Below are positions 11,489-22,100 of a stretch of 64,000 nt of DNA, piece by piece. Location: the NCBI GenBank assembly GCA_009763385.1, contig CM019828.1, positions 19,744,822-19,808,821 of the forward strand. Reading direction: 5' to 3'. The position numbers and the translations under genes were made by a program. The first letter of the stretch is position 1; each line of letters starts with the position of its first letter. Under the pieces are notes generated by a model. It saw only the letters and a program-made list of their open reading frames with translations. It did not search any database and had not been told where the DNA came from. Origin of the DNA: Coix lacryma-jobi var. lacryma-jobi. Lineage: Eukaryota; Streptophyta; Magnoliopsida; Poales; Poaceae.

Positions 11489-12550
11489 GGACGGTGCAGC
11501 CCCCTGTGGTCACGCCGACCACTGAATCTCAGATTGGTCAGTAATTGTTTCTTGTCTTAGGTATTACAGATGCAAAATAGAATGAATCCATATACATAAA
11601 TGCTTCCAAATCTTAGACTTAGTGAACCCAAAAGGTTTATTTGTTCAATTTCGTGATAGAAGTAGGTGCTTTTAGCCTTTATACGCTGTTATTGCAAACT
11701 AACCAAATCTGCTGTACCGCGAAGATAAGAAAGCAAAAGTATGTTAATTGCAATCTGAACATTTCTATATGTTGTCATTGCAATCTAAATGTTGGCATTT
11801 CTATAAGTTGTTGCTCATCGTCTACTAATTAATTGCACTTTCTTGACAGCAAAAAAAAAAAAAAAAAAAAGGGTGGGTGCAGAGCCTAAGTAGAAGAACA
11901 TGATGATAAGAACAAAGAAGAAGTCAAGCTTCAAAAGTAGACTCTCATTGACAATTTGACTCAACAGTTTCAACTTTGGCAAATTTTAGACCTTCAAGAT
12001 CTGTTCTAGCTTCTATCACCTAGTTAGATGGTATTTTAGACATGGTTAAGTATAGTATTTTATGGGCTAACTATATAGTATTTTGCGAGCTAACTATAGT
12101 AGGTTTGTGAATATGTCACAATGCCCATCAAGTGGACATCTGAATATGAGAATGTGGAGCAGCAGCACATCTAAGTAGTTGATGGAAGCTTTGTAAGCAC
12201 TTGACTGGATAAGCTGATTTGAACTTCTGTGTTATATTGCGCTTTGAAAATGCAATAAGCTGCTGCGTACATGTTCACCTTGGTCTTCTTGTTTTTTGAA
12301 ACTGTGAACTATCTTTTTTTTTGCGAGCCTGTGGATTATCTTTTGCTGCTATCTATGTCTGAAAAAACAACCATCTAGTGTTGAAGGACTGGATCTGTTT
12401 GAGCCATTGGCTGATTTGGAGGGATGGATGCACGAATAAGTTACGTTGTGACTTGCTCAAGGCATGCGCCACGGCACCACCGTCCGCCCTTGCTCCAAGC
12501 TGAGGCACCTTCATTTTCCTCATTGTCTCTTCATCTCAGATCTCCCTCAT
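11489..12550. other. Unassigned DNA with a 20-base poly(A) tract
   Basis: The only clear feature is a run of 20 A at 11851-11870. Nothing upstream is recognisable as a LINE, SINE or processed gene, and no flanking duplication was seen. A short direct repeat ('tagtatttt...gctaactat') lies near 12052-12105. Confidence 0.5.
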
Positions 12551-12956
12551 CATTACCGGGAAACCCAACTTTATCGAGTGCCTCGTTCTTTGCCGAGTAT
12601 ATTTTTCGGGCACTCGGCCAAGTGCAAAATAAAAAAACACTCGGCAAAGAAGCCTCTTTATCGAGTGTCAAAAAAACTCCTCACAAAGAACTTTTTGCTG
12701 AGTGTTTTTCTTAAATATTCGACAAAGCTAATTTTTAATTTAAATTTTAAAACACTAAATTAATTTAAATGAAAAAAATTCAACTACAAAGTTGTTTAAC
12801 TTATCAGATGAACAATTTTTTGTTTTGGTGATTTCTTCATTTGACAAACTTAAAATAAATTTGTTCACAATCTTACATATCTAAGATTTATGAATAATAT
12901 TAGAACCACAATGTCGGATGCATAATGGCATTGTCAAACCAAAATAAACTTTGCAG

Positions 12957-13440
12957 ATCTTCACAAGTTAGGAAAGTTTATAGTTGATAACTTTTTAATT
13001 TGAAGTCATCTAGTCATGCAAAACTGTGTTCCAATTTGAAATTTTTAAAATTCAATTTTTTTCAAAAGACCTCGGATGAAGAAATGATCAAAATAAAATT
13101 TGTAGATCTCAAAGAGTTATAAAACTTTCTAGTTGATAACCTTTTTATTTGAAATCATCTTGTCTTGGCAAAACTGTATTTGAATTTAAAATTTAAAATT
13201 TGAATTTTTTAAAATACCTCAGATGGGGAAATGACCAAAGATGAAAGTTGTATATCTCAAAAAGTTATAAAATTTTTATAGTTGATAACTTTTTAGTTTG
13301 AAATATCTTGACAACGAAACTACGTTTCAAATACTCAATTTAAAATTTAATTTTTTATAAATGACCTCGGATGGAAAAGCTACCAAAATAAAAGTTGTAG
13401 ATCTTGAGAAGCTAGAAAAATCTATAGTTGACAACTTTTT
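12957..13440. repeat. ~147-bp tandem repeat inside the CACTA element
   Basis: Four successive units begin 'agatct(t/c)...aa(a/g)tt...', contain 'tagttgata(a)ctttttgatttgaa'-like sequence and end 'acctc(g/a)gatg...aaa(g)ttgt'. Starts are at about 12957, 13104, 13251 and 13397; the last unit is partial. The units have diverged by several substitutions each. Confidence 0.8.
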
Positions 13441-13536
13441 GATTTGAATTTGTTTAGAGCCTAAATAAATAAAATTACACTCGGTTTAGTATAATACGCG
13501 GGGAACCGAAACATAGTAAGAATGTATGTGAGTGTG

Positions 13537-13590
13537 TAGTACAGTGGTGGAGGATCCACGCGAGGGAGAGGTCACGGGTTCGAATCCCTG
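13537..13590 (+). other. tRNA-like Pol III A and B boxes
   Basis: TAGTACAGTGG (13537-13547) matches the A-box consensus TRGYNNARYGG at every position. GGTTCGAATCC (13577-13587) is a perfect B box, 29 bp downstream. The flanks do not fold into an acceptor stem or full cloverleaf that I can see, so it is a tRNA-derived or tRNA-mimicking segment inside the CACTA element rather than a tRNA gene. Confidence 0.55.
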
Positions 13591-13895
13591 CAAATTTTGA
13601 ATCCGTGACTTTGACTTTGATGAAGACGACGGACTTGCCCAGTGGGGCCCTCCCCCATTAAATAAATTTTTTTCTGAGTTTTTTTTGCCGAGTATTTCTT
13701 CAGCGTGTGCTCTTTGGCGAGTGTGGTACTCGGTAAAGCCTTTATCAAGTGCATTTAGAGCTTTTACGGAGAATTTGATAGTGCATCCTCTCTACATATC
13801 TCAAAACTGGTTGGGGGCGATTATAACACGAGGAGACGGCGACGAGCTGGGGGCGAGGAGATGACAAGGGTGAGACAAGTGACACATTATCACCG

Positions 13896-15474
13896 CACTA
13901 CTAGATTCGAGCGGTTTGCCGAGTGCCAGAGACACTCGGCAAAACACCAAAAACACTTGGCAAACGCTTTGTCGAGTGTCGCACTCGGCAAACCGGACTC
14001 GACACAATATTACTCGCAAAGCACGCTTTGCCGAGTGTCAAACGTCGGACACTCGGCAAAGCATTTGCCGAGTGTCAAAAACACCACACAACAAAGGAAG
14101 GTGCTAACGGACGAAATCCTAACGGTGGATTTGCCGAGTGTCAACCGTTCGACACTCGGCAAAGCATACACAGTTTGCCGAGTGTCATACGTTTGCCAAA
14201 GTTTAACTTTGCCGAGTGTTAACACTCAGCAAAGTGCGTTCCCAGAGTTGCCACGTGTGTCAGTTTGCCGAGTGTCATGGAGTTGACACTCGACAAAATG
14301 ACCAGAATCTGTATTTTTTTTGTTTGTTCCATTTGTTGTCATAAATCACAATCACAATAAGCTGTCAAGTTCAAATATACCACAACACACATGTTTCACA
14401 TATATGACTTGTTAACCAGTAATACAAGTATTGCCAAAGTAATGACAAGTCTGACAACACAATATCTTAATTGAAGTTCACAGGTTTCGAGCACAATTTG
14501 GCGCAATTTATGATGCCAGTGAACCTTCGAGCTGATTTGGCGCAACTTCTGATGTCGGCGACCCACGAAACTGTGAATGCCGATGACCCACCAACGTGAT
14601 TCGATGCCGCGGCCGATTGATGCTGCAAAAAAATGAAAAGAATATCGTCAATTAAACCATCCATGTCAAACTCAGCATATACACAAACAGTGGTACATGC
14701 ATAAACTGAATATGGTGGTATATTTTTACAAACAGTAGCATGGAAACCACACTTGTGTAGTGGTGATCAAAGAAATCTTGGACAACGTCAAACTGATTAA
14801 AGGACAGGTGATTAGTATCCTTAGTTCCATGCTCTATCCTTGACGATGAGGAAACCACACTTGAGCATTCAGGTTCATGTTTTTGAGTATTCAACCTAAG
14901 CAATAGAAAATTATTAACTACGTACTGTTGGTTTTCTTGCCAAAAGAATGAATCTGGCAGTCACCTAGCCAGATGCACAATTTCAATTAATCAGGTTTAG
15001 TACTTATAATCTACCCATCTGCACCGCAATATTTCACTTAACATTGTTCAAGGCCTTAGCGCTTAAAAAACTTCAGAGAACAAAACATGTTCAGAGTTGA
15101 GTTAAGAGCTTACACAACTCCAGTGGTGCTTGCCAGCTCAGTCCTTGAAGTGGATCAACTCTCCTTGTTCTGTGAGAGCATGCTCTCTAAGAGCTACGGA
15201 AGACACTCGGCAAACCGCTGACGGAGGCTACCCTCGTTAATGTTTGCGGTGTGTTTAAGTTTGCCGAGTGTTGACACTCAGCAAAGTGGTATGTTTGCCG
15301 TGTGTTTGTGTTTGCCGAGTGTTAACACTCGGCAAAGCAAGTTTTTACCGAGTGCCAACTTTGTGTCGTGTGTTTCGAGTCTAACACTCGGCAAACTACC
15401 TCTTTGCTGAGTGCCCGCGTTTTGACACTCGGCAAAATAAAAAACACTCGATAAATCTCGGATTTCTAGTAGTG
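13896..15474. mobile_element. Non-autonomous CACTA element, TSD CCG
   Basis: It starts CACTACTAGATTCGAG and ends, inverted, CACTACTAGAAATCCGAG. An exact 3-bp duplication CCG flanks it (13893-13895, 15475-15477). Both subterminal regions (about 13910-14300 and 15195-15450) are packed with TTTGCCGAGTGT and its complement in both orientations, the presumed binding sites for a CACTA accessory protein. The ~900-bp centre has no transposase. Confidence 0.95.
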
Positions 15475-15680
15475 CCGGTAGTTCGTTCGATGAGCTGGCA
15501 GTGATTATTATTTTTAGTGTCGGTTTGAGACCGACAACGATGAAAATTATTATCATCCACCAAGGCTCAAAAGTAGTGGTGAGATGTTTAGAACTGGCGG
15601 TAATTATGACATTTGAGTATTATTGTTTGCACTTTTGCACCCAATAGTTCCTTGTCACTAAAAATTCTCTGTTAAAAGTA

Positions 15681-16005
15681 TTCCCTCCATTTCAAATTAT
15701 AATAAGTCATTCCAAGATTTTTAAGAATCAAAACATCTCATGTTAAAGTATTCCCTCTGTTTCAAATTTATAATAAGTCATTCTAAGATTTTAAGAATCA
15801 AAGCATCTCATGTTTGACCAAAATTATATAAAAAATATAAAGATTTATGGCATCAAATAGATATACTAGAAAATATAACTAATAAAGAATATGATGGTAT
15901 TTAGTTGGTATCATAAATATTATTCTTATTAATAAATTTGGTTAAATTTAAAAGTTTTCACTCTCAAAGATTTATAGAACGACTTATAATTTAGAATGGA
16001 GGGAA
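15681..16005. mobile_element. Stowaway-type MITE with duplicated left end
   Basis: Same family as 5274-5532: 'ttccctccatttcaaatta' on the left, 'taatttagaatggaggga' on the right. The first ~70 bp are tandemly repeated (15674-15743 against 15744-15813), so the left terminus occurs twice. The flanking TA is clear on the left only. Confidence 0.8.
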
Positions 16006-16129
16006 CAATGAGTATCTTAATTAACAAAACTATGTTCGAATGTGTAAGAAGTCCAGAAGGAATTAACTCCTGCAAAGTCTACTCGTTCTGTCTGCCCACA
16101 ACCACACACCATCACTACTGGAAACGGCT

Positions 16130-16690
16130 GCTTTGCCGAGTGCCTCTTGCACTCGGCAAAGACTCTTTGACGCTCGACGAAGCCTTTACCGAGAGCTGCA
16201 CTCGGCAAAGAGCTCTCGGCAAAAATCCTCTCGGCAAAGCAACCTTTGCCGAGGGCCATTTGTCGGGCTCTCGGCAAACCCATTACCGAGGGTCCCCAGA
16301 GACTCTCGGCAAAGAAAAGTGTCCGTTAACGGGACCTTCCTTTTGACGGTTTGTTTGCCGAGAGCCGACACCTGGCTCTCGGCAAAGGCTTTTTGTTTGC
16401 CGAGAGCTTCAATAAAAGGCTCTCGGCAAAGCGATAATTTTTTTTTCTGTGCCGAGAGTTAACCGGGGCTGACTCTTGGCAAAGGAATTACAAATTTTTT
16501 TTCTGGGACCTCTTCGCCGAGAGTTCGGCGCCTGACTCTCGACAAAACGCAGACTTTGCCGAGGGCTATGACCAAAGCCCTCGGCAAAGCTGGAGAAATG
16601 GCGTTCTGGTTCTCAGCTTTGCCGAGGGTTATGGTCAAAACCCTCGGCAAAGCAGCCCTTTGCCGAGAGCCGCCCTCGGCAAAGAGGCCA
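16130..16690. repeat. CACTA 3' subterminal repeat array
   Basis: About twenty copies of (T)TTGCCGAG(A/G)G and its complement, many in head-to-head pairs. Paired inverted copies would fold into short hairpins. In En/Spm such arrays bind the accessory protein TNPA; that role is inferred here. Confidence 0.85.
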
Positions 16691-16734
16691 ATTTTTGTTT
16701 TTTAGTTCTGTTTTTTCTTTTCTCCGACAGTATC

Positions 16735-16860
16735 AAACATATATATATCACATTCATCACATATCACATATATATCACATTTCACGTCACAGAACATATA
16801 TATATCACATCACATAGTTCAATAACATATATGTCATCAAATCGTTCAATACCAAGGTGG
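16735..16860. repeat. AT-rich 'atatatatcacat' low-complexity repeat
   Basis: Irregular repeats of 'atatatatcacat' and 'catcacat' just inside the 3' subterminal array, before the coding region. No gene here. Confidence 0.7.
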
Positions 16861-17094
16861 ACAATACAACATGAGAGTTCAATAACACACGAGGATAGTC
16901 CAAAGATCAATATACTACACCCCCGGCCAACCGGGCCACCCCTGAGAACTGCCGCCTGCTTGACCCCCGGCCGGGTTCCATCCAGGAGCGTGGCGGTTGT
17001 TCGAACCTTCTGACGGAGGAGGATGCAAAAGGAAGATGTCTATGTCAGACAAGGAAATGAAAAAATGAAACACTGACGTATTGATACTCACAGT

Positions 17095-19012
17095 AGCAGC
17101 TCCGGCGTCCTGAGACGGCGGTGGAGGAGCCATGAGCATCTGGGGCACGGCCATGCCCTAGGAGGCCAGGAAGGCGATGAGCTCCTGCATCTGCTTAGCT
17201 TGAGCCTCCATTTGGGCCGACATCTATGACCGCATCTGGGTCTGGGACACCTGGCGCTCCTGCCTTTCTCTTTCCAGGCGGGTCTGTGATAATACAAAGT
17301 GAATGTTAGAACAATCCAAACATTTAAAGATTAATGTACGATGAGTTAAATAGAAATAACCTCAAGCTCGGCGACCCGCGACTGCGCAGGCGACGGGCGT
17401 GGGCGTATGGGGACGCTCCCGCTCGTGCTCTGTGCTCAGAGCTGGGACAGAGTGGGAGTGGAGGCCGAGTCGATGACGCCGTCGCCAAGCCAGAACCGCC
17501 CGTGCTTCTTCCCTCCTCCAATCCTCATGACGATGCTCCCGTCCAGGTCCGCGGTGGCGGGATCAAAGGCGTCCCCATAGACCGCCCTTGTCGCCTCTGA
17601 GTAGTCAGTGAGGCGGGAGTGGACGCTGGAGTTGGTGTACGTGTTGGCGGGATCGTCGGGGTTGTAGGAGGTCTCCGCTGCCGTGGCCTTGGCCTTGTGG
17701 GACATGGCGTATGCCTGCAACGTGCCGCAAGGCTGGCCACCGTGTGCCGCCGACTGCGAGGAAGACAACAAGATGATTAGCATTCAGGCAACATTTGAGC
17801 GAGGAATTGATAAAGTCTTTCACGTACCCAAGCTTGTGCGTACTCGGCGAGGTTGCGGTTGCCACCCTGGTGGTGTGGTACACTGGCATCTGCAGACGCA
17901 CTCCCGGGCCTCGGCGTGGGGGGGCCGCCCACTCTCTTCGGATAGCCACCGGTCCACGATCATCTCCCAGCACTCGGGAAACGCTGGCACCAATTGGGGA
18001 TCATCTGCACATCATCAAGTATTTCACGTCTAAGCGTCAGATGAAAAGTACCAAAAGCTTAATCTCAAAGAAATCACTTACCTGCAAGTACTGCCGCCCG
18101 GCCCAGCGTCATGCCTCTCGCTTGGGCCTTCGTCACCCTCTTGGCCAAGACCGTGGCGTTGTAGGTGATGATGGCCTGCAGTCTAGCTCGTAGATCATGT
18201 CGGTGACGAGCTTCCTACAGGCCCGGGTAGCCGTCACCTCCGTCCACTGCCTCGTTCCCGGCTTGCGCTTGAAGTAGTTCTGCATACAGACACAATACGA
18301 GGCGAGAAAGTAATTAAAGAAAAAATATGATGAATGTGATATTGTTTGACGAAGACTTACCCACAGCTCCGCTCTAACCCGCGCTGCCTTGTTGGGGAAG
18401 TCCGGGTCTGGGGCGACGGTGTAGTGGTCAAAGGTGTAGGCCGGCTCGTGCCTCCCGGCATACTGTACTATGCCGGGGTTGTGCTCGCAGCATAGGAGAC
18501 CCAGGATGCCGTTGGGTTTGCGGCCTTTAGGCCCCACAAAGTCCCATGACCTGCACAAGTGATTAAAAAAGATTATTAGCTTCTATTTCTATTTTGAGTC
18601 TCATCATATGAACAGGTAGTTAGAACATGTACTTTTGTCCGATGGGCGTGATCACTGGGCGTCGGGCACGTGGCGGCAACGCCGGGAGGCTGGTGGGACC
18701 TCTCAAGTAGGGCGTGGACACCCCTGAGGCACCGAACCCCCCTCGTCCGCCTCGTCCTCCTCCTGCTCGTCCTCCTCTCTGCCTCCTCGGCAGGAACTAT
18801 CTCCTCCTGCCCCTGGGCCTCGGCGTGGCCGGCACCTCCTCCTCGACCTCCTCCTCCTCCTCCTCCTCCTCCTCCTCCTCCTCCTCCTCCTCCTGTGGGA
18901 GATGGCTCCCTCCGGCAGCGGCCACTCCTCGTCGAGGGCCCTTCGGCCTGCGAGCTCTGGTACAACCAACTCAACCGCCCCTGACGTCCTCCTGGCATCT
19001 TGCCTCGACCTC
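17095..19012 (-). pseudogene. CACTA second gene, plant transposase Ptta/En/Spm type (Transposase_24)
   Basis: A multi-exon minus-strand gene downstream of TNP2 in the same element. Conserved blocks appear in family order. A low-complexity N-terminus is interrupted by a CTC/GAG trinucleotide run. An exon at about 18552-18359 has 'SWDFVGPKGRKPNGILG' and ends at a GTAAGT donor. Further exons lie at about 18280-18082, 18004-17828 and 17753-17350; the last of these has 'YNPDDPANTYTNSSVHSRL' and 'GKKHGRFWLGDG'. A C-terminal Gln-rich exon lies at about 17286-17100. Most joints show GT...AG sites. In known CACTA elements this protein is the TNPA-like accessory factor thought to bind subterminal repeats. 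At least one frame shift near the GAG run and an in-frame stop in the last exon make it a probable pseudogene. Confidence 0.8.
18848..18893. repeat. (CTC)n trinucleotide microsatellite
   Basis: About 15 uninterrupted CTC units in the first exon of the Transposase_24-like gene. Read as minus-strand coding they give poly-Glu, poly-Gly or poly-Arg depending on frame. Acidic Glu runs are usual at this place in the family, and replication slippage here is a likely source of frame loss. Confidence 0.95.
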
Positions 19013-19139
19013 CTGCATTTAAAAAGAACAAACATGTTGTATTAGAAATAACATAATCAATATATGCAATATAAATAAAACCCTATATCCTAAAAATATA
19101 ACATAATATTACATGTATTAGAAATAATCTGGATCATCC

Positions 19140-22100
19140 AGATTAGCCGAGCATGAGTCTCCTCATCACTGTCAACATGTCTAAGTACTCCTCAGTATCC
19201 TCCGAAGACAGGTCGTCGTCTTCATTTGCTTGGCCTAAACGGAATTGTTCTAGCATTTCTATGTCCTTCTCATTTACCACCTCATCCCCAGCGTCCACGT
19301 CATCATTCTCTACTTCCATTTCCATCGCTTGGGTTAAGTCTATCGTGAACGTCCCTTGCAGCCCAGCTTCTTGAAAGAACTCACCGTCATACGTGTTTGT
19401 GTTGAAGTTATAATCCTCATCGTTGGGGAGAGGTAGTTTAGCATGTGGCGATATCTTGTGCATAATATACCAACCCAAGAGATGCTCTTTGCTTTTGCAC
19501 GCGTATGACATGTAATACCCTGCGTGGCCTGTTGAGCCACAATATACACATCGGCTCCTAGATAGACAGAATCCTGTCAAATTTCGGCTAGCCCAAGATT
19601 AGGTGTCAGCCTCGTTACGCCAGGGTCGAACCAATGGCATTTGAACATGACAGGATTCAAAGGCTTTTCACCGTGAAATGAAAGTTCGTATATTTCTTCA
19701 ATTCTTCCATAGTAGTCACGGTTGTTACTGCCTGGAGTACAAACTCCGCTATTTGTGGGCTTTCGATTGGGCCGACTCTGCTCATAGCTTGATGTGTGGA
19801 AGCGAAATCCATTCACGTCGTAACCGTTAAATGACTTGACCCTATGGTCAAAGCCTTTTGCAACCTGTCTCAGCTCTTGACTCATAGATGCATCGGTTTG
19901 AGCCTGCAAGGTGAAGCAATATATATCGTTATACGGTCAGAACGTAAGAGCAAGTTGGAACGTCAGACTAAGTACGACCTTGGTAGGACGGTACCTTCTG
20001 TCGGAACCAAGAAATGAAATCAGGCCTCCCTTGCCCCGCACCATTTGCAATTAGGGTTTCAGCTGCCGCATCAGAAAGAGGCATTGGTCCATTCGAGAAC
20101 AAATGAAGAAATTCACTGTACGAAACAAAAAGAATGGTGTTGGGAAGTGACGGCGAATTGGATGAAGATAGATAACAACTTACCCCATGTACGGGTCCAG
20201 CTCATCGAGGTTGGTAAGCACATATAGCATGATCTTTCGCCACTCTTCATAGTTCAACTGCTTAACTGCGGATCCACTTGCCGTGCCGAGTTGGCCTCGA
20301 AAAAGGCTAAGACTCGATTCCTTTTCTCCAGTATTGTAACGTGGGGGTGGATTATGCACGCTAGGAAGGTTCTCAGAGTAGTATTCCTCAGTGAAGTTGG
20401 ACACCTCCTCCAGAATGAATGCCTCTGTAATGGAAGCCTCAATTTTGGCTTTGTTTCTACATTTCTTGCGAAGAGTCTTCATATTTCTCTCGACTGGAAA
20501 GCACCAACGCCATTGCACAGGCCCTCCCATTCGAACCTCATTTGGGAGATGTACGATCAAATGAAGCATCAGAGTGAAGAAGCCTGGTGGAAAGATTTTC
20601 TCCAGCTTACAGAGCAACACAGGTGCAACTTTCGCCAAGTCATCAATGACGGACCGAGATATCTCCTTGGCACATAGTTGGCGGAAGAAATAGCTCAACT
20701 CTACCAGGACAACCCACATAGGCTCAGGAACATAGCCTCGAACCATCGCCGGAAGAAGTCGCTCGATCCATACGTGGAAGTCATGACTCTTCATCCCTAG
20801 GACTCCCAGAGTAGATAAGTTGACTCCTCTCGTTAGATTCGCTGCATATCCATCAGGGAATGTCAATGTCTGGATCCATTGAAGTATTTCTTTCCTTTCT
20901 GGCCTGCCCAAGACGAAATCGACCTTGGGCCGTGTCCATCTCTTGTCGGGCTGAGGAGGCAGCATCTCTTGCTTTGGTCTATCGCAGAACAGTGCCAGGT
21001 CTAGTCTAGCCTTAGGGTTGTCCTTGGAGTTTTCAGTGTCCATGAGTGTTCCCCAAAGCGACTCGACGATGTTCTTTTCAGTGTGCATTACATCAATGTT
21101 ATGTGGCAGAAGAAGATCGTCATAATAAGGGAGTCTTTGCAAGCCTGACTTATGAGTCCACATATGTTCCTGACCATACCCCGCAAAACGACCGTCTGTT
21201 TCGTTGAACTGGAGAGCATCTATCTGAGCCTGAACCTCGGCACCGGTCAGCATCGGGCGGGGGGGATCTCTCACCACGACACCTTTGGTAAAGTTCTTGG
21301 TGTCCCGTCTGAAAGGATGGTCAAGAGGCAGGAATTGTCGATGTTGTCGAACGCCGAATACTTGCCACCCTTCTTCAACCAGATAAAATCTCGTAGCTGT
21401 CTTACAAACGGCATGAGAACTTGCCATGGACACACCAGACACAGAATATCCCATATGCCAGGTAGTCATGCAGTGAGTACTGGTACCAGATGTGCATTGT
21501 GAAGTTAGACCTTGAAGCTCGGTCGTATGTCAATACCCCTTCATTCCAAGCAGTTTCCAGTTCATCAATCAGAGGCTCCATGTACACACCCATGTTATTC
21601 CCCGGGTGTCCAGAAATTATCAACGACAAGAAGACAGTATGACTTGAAATAGGACGTCAAGGGGGGAGATTGAGGGGGATAACGAAGACGGGCCAATAGG
21701 TGTACGGGACAGCCATGAGTCCATAGGGATTGAAACCGTCCGTTGCAAACGCAACACGGACATTACGAGCCTCTCTAGCTTTGTCATGATGGATGCGATC
21801 GAAGTGGTCCCATGCTTCACCATCGGCAGGATGCACTATGCCAGAAAACCTTATTAGTGACGCGTCTAGATGACCATTAGTGACGCGTAAAAGACGTGTC
21901 ACTATTTCTACGTCTGTGATAAGGGTATATCAGTGACGCGTAAAAACGCGTCACTGATAATAAAATATCAGTGACGCGTGTTTAGAAAATGCTAACAGTC
22001 AAAGAAAACAATGACTAGCTATAACTGAATATTGTAGATAGAAAAGTATTTTGCATTAAAGAGAAAAAGAACAGTAGAAACTAGTATGAAATGTAAACCT

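Larger units (their letters stand above)
12551..13783. mobile_element. Non-autonomous CACTA element, degenerate ends
   Basis: CAT flanks both ends (12548-12550 and 13784-13786), fitting a 3-bp CACTA duplication. The left end reads CATTACCGGGAAA. The right end, inverted, reads CACTA and then, after ~9 extra bases, CCGTAAA. Subterminal TTTGCCGAGT/CACTCGGCAAAG-type repeats occur at about 12570-12720 and 13680-13740. No transposase. The ends are worn, so the exact limits are less sure than for the neighbouring element. Confidence 0.65.

Noticed and set aside
11641..11870. Processed retrogene or SINE ending in A20.
   Set aside because: No recognisable body, no Pol III boxes and no flanking duplication.
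13537..13590. tRNA gene.
   Set aside because: A and B boxes are good but no acceptor stem or cloverleaf could be formed by eye.
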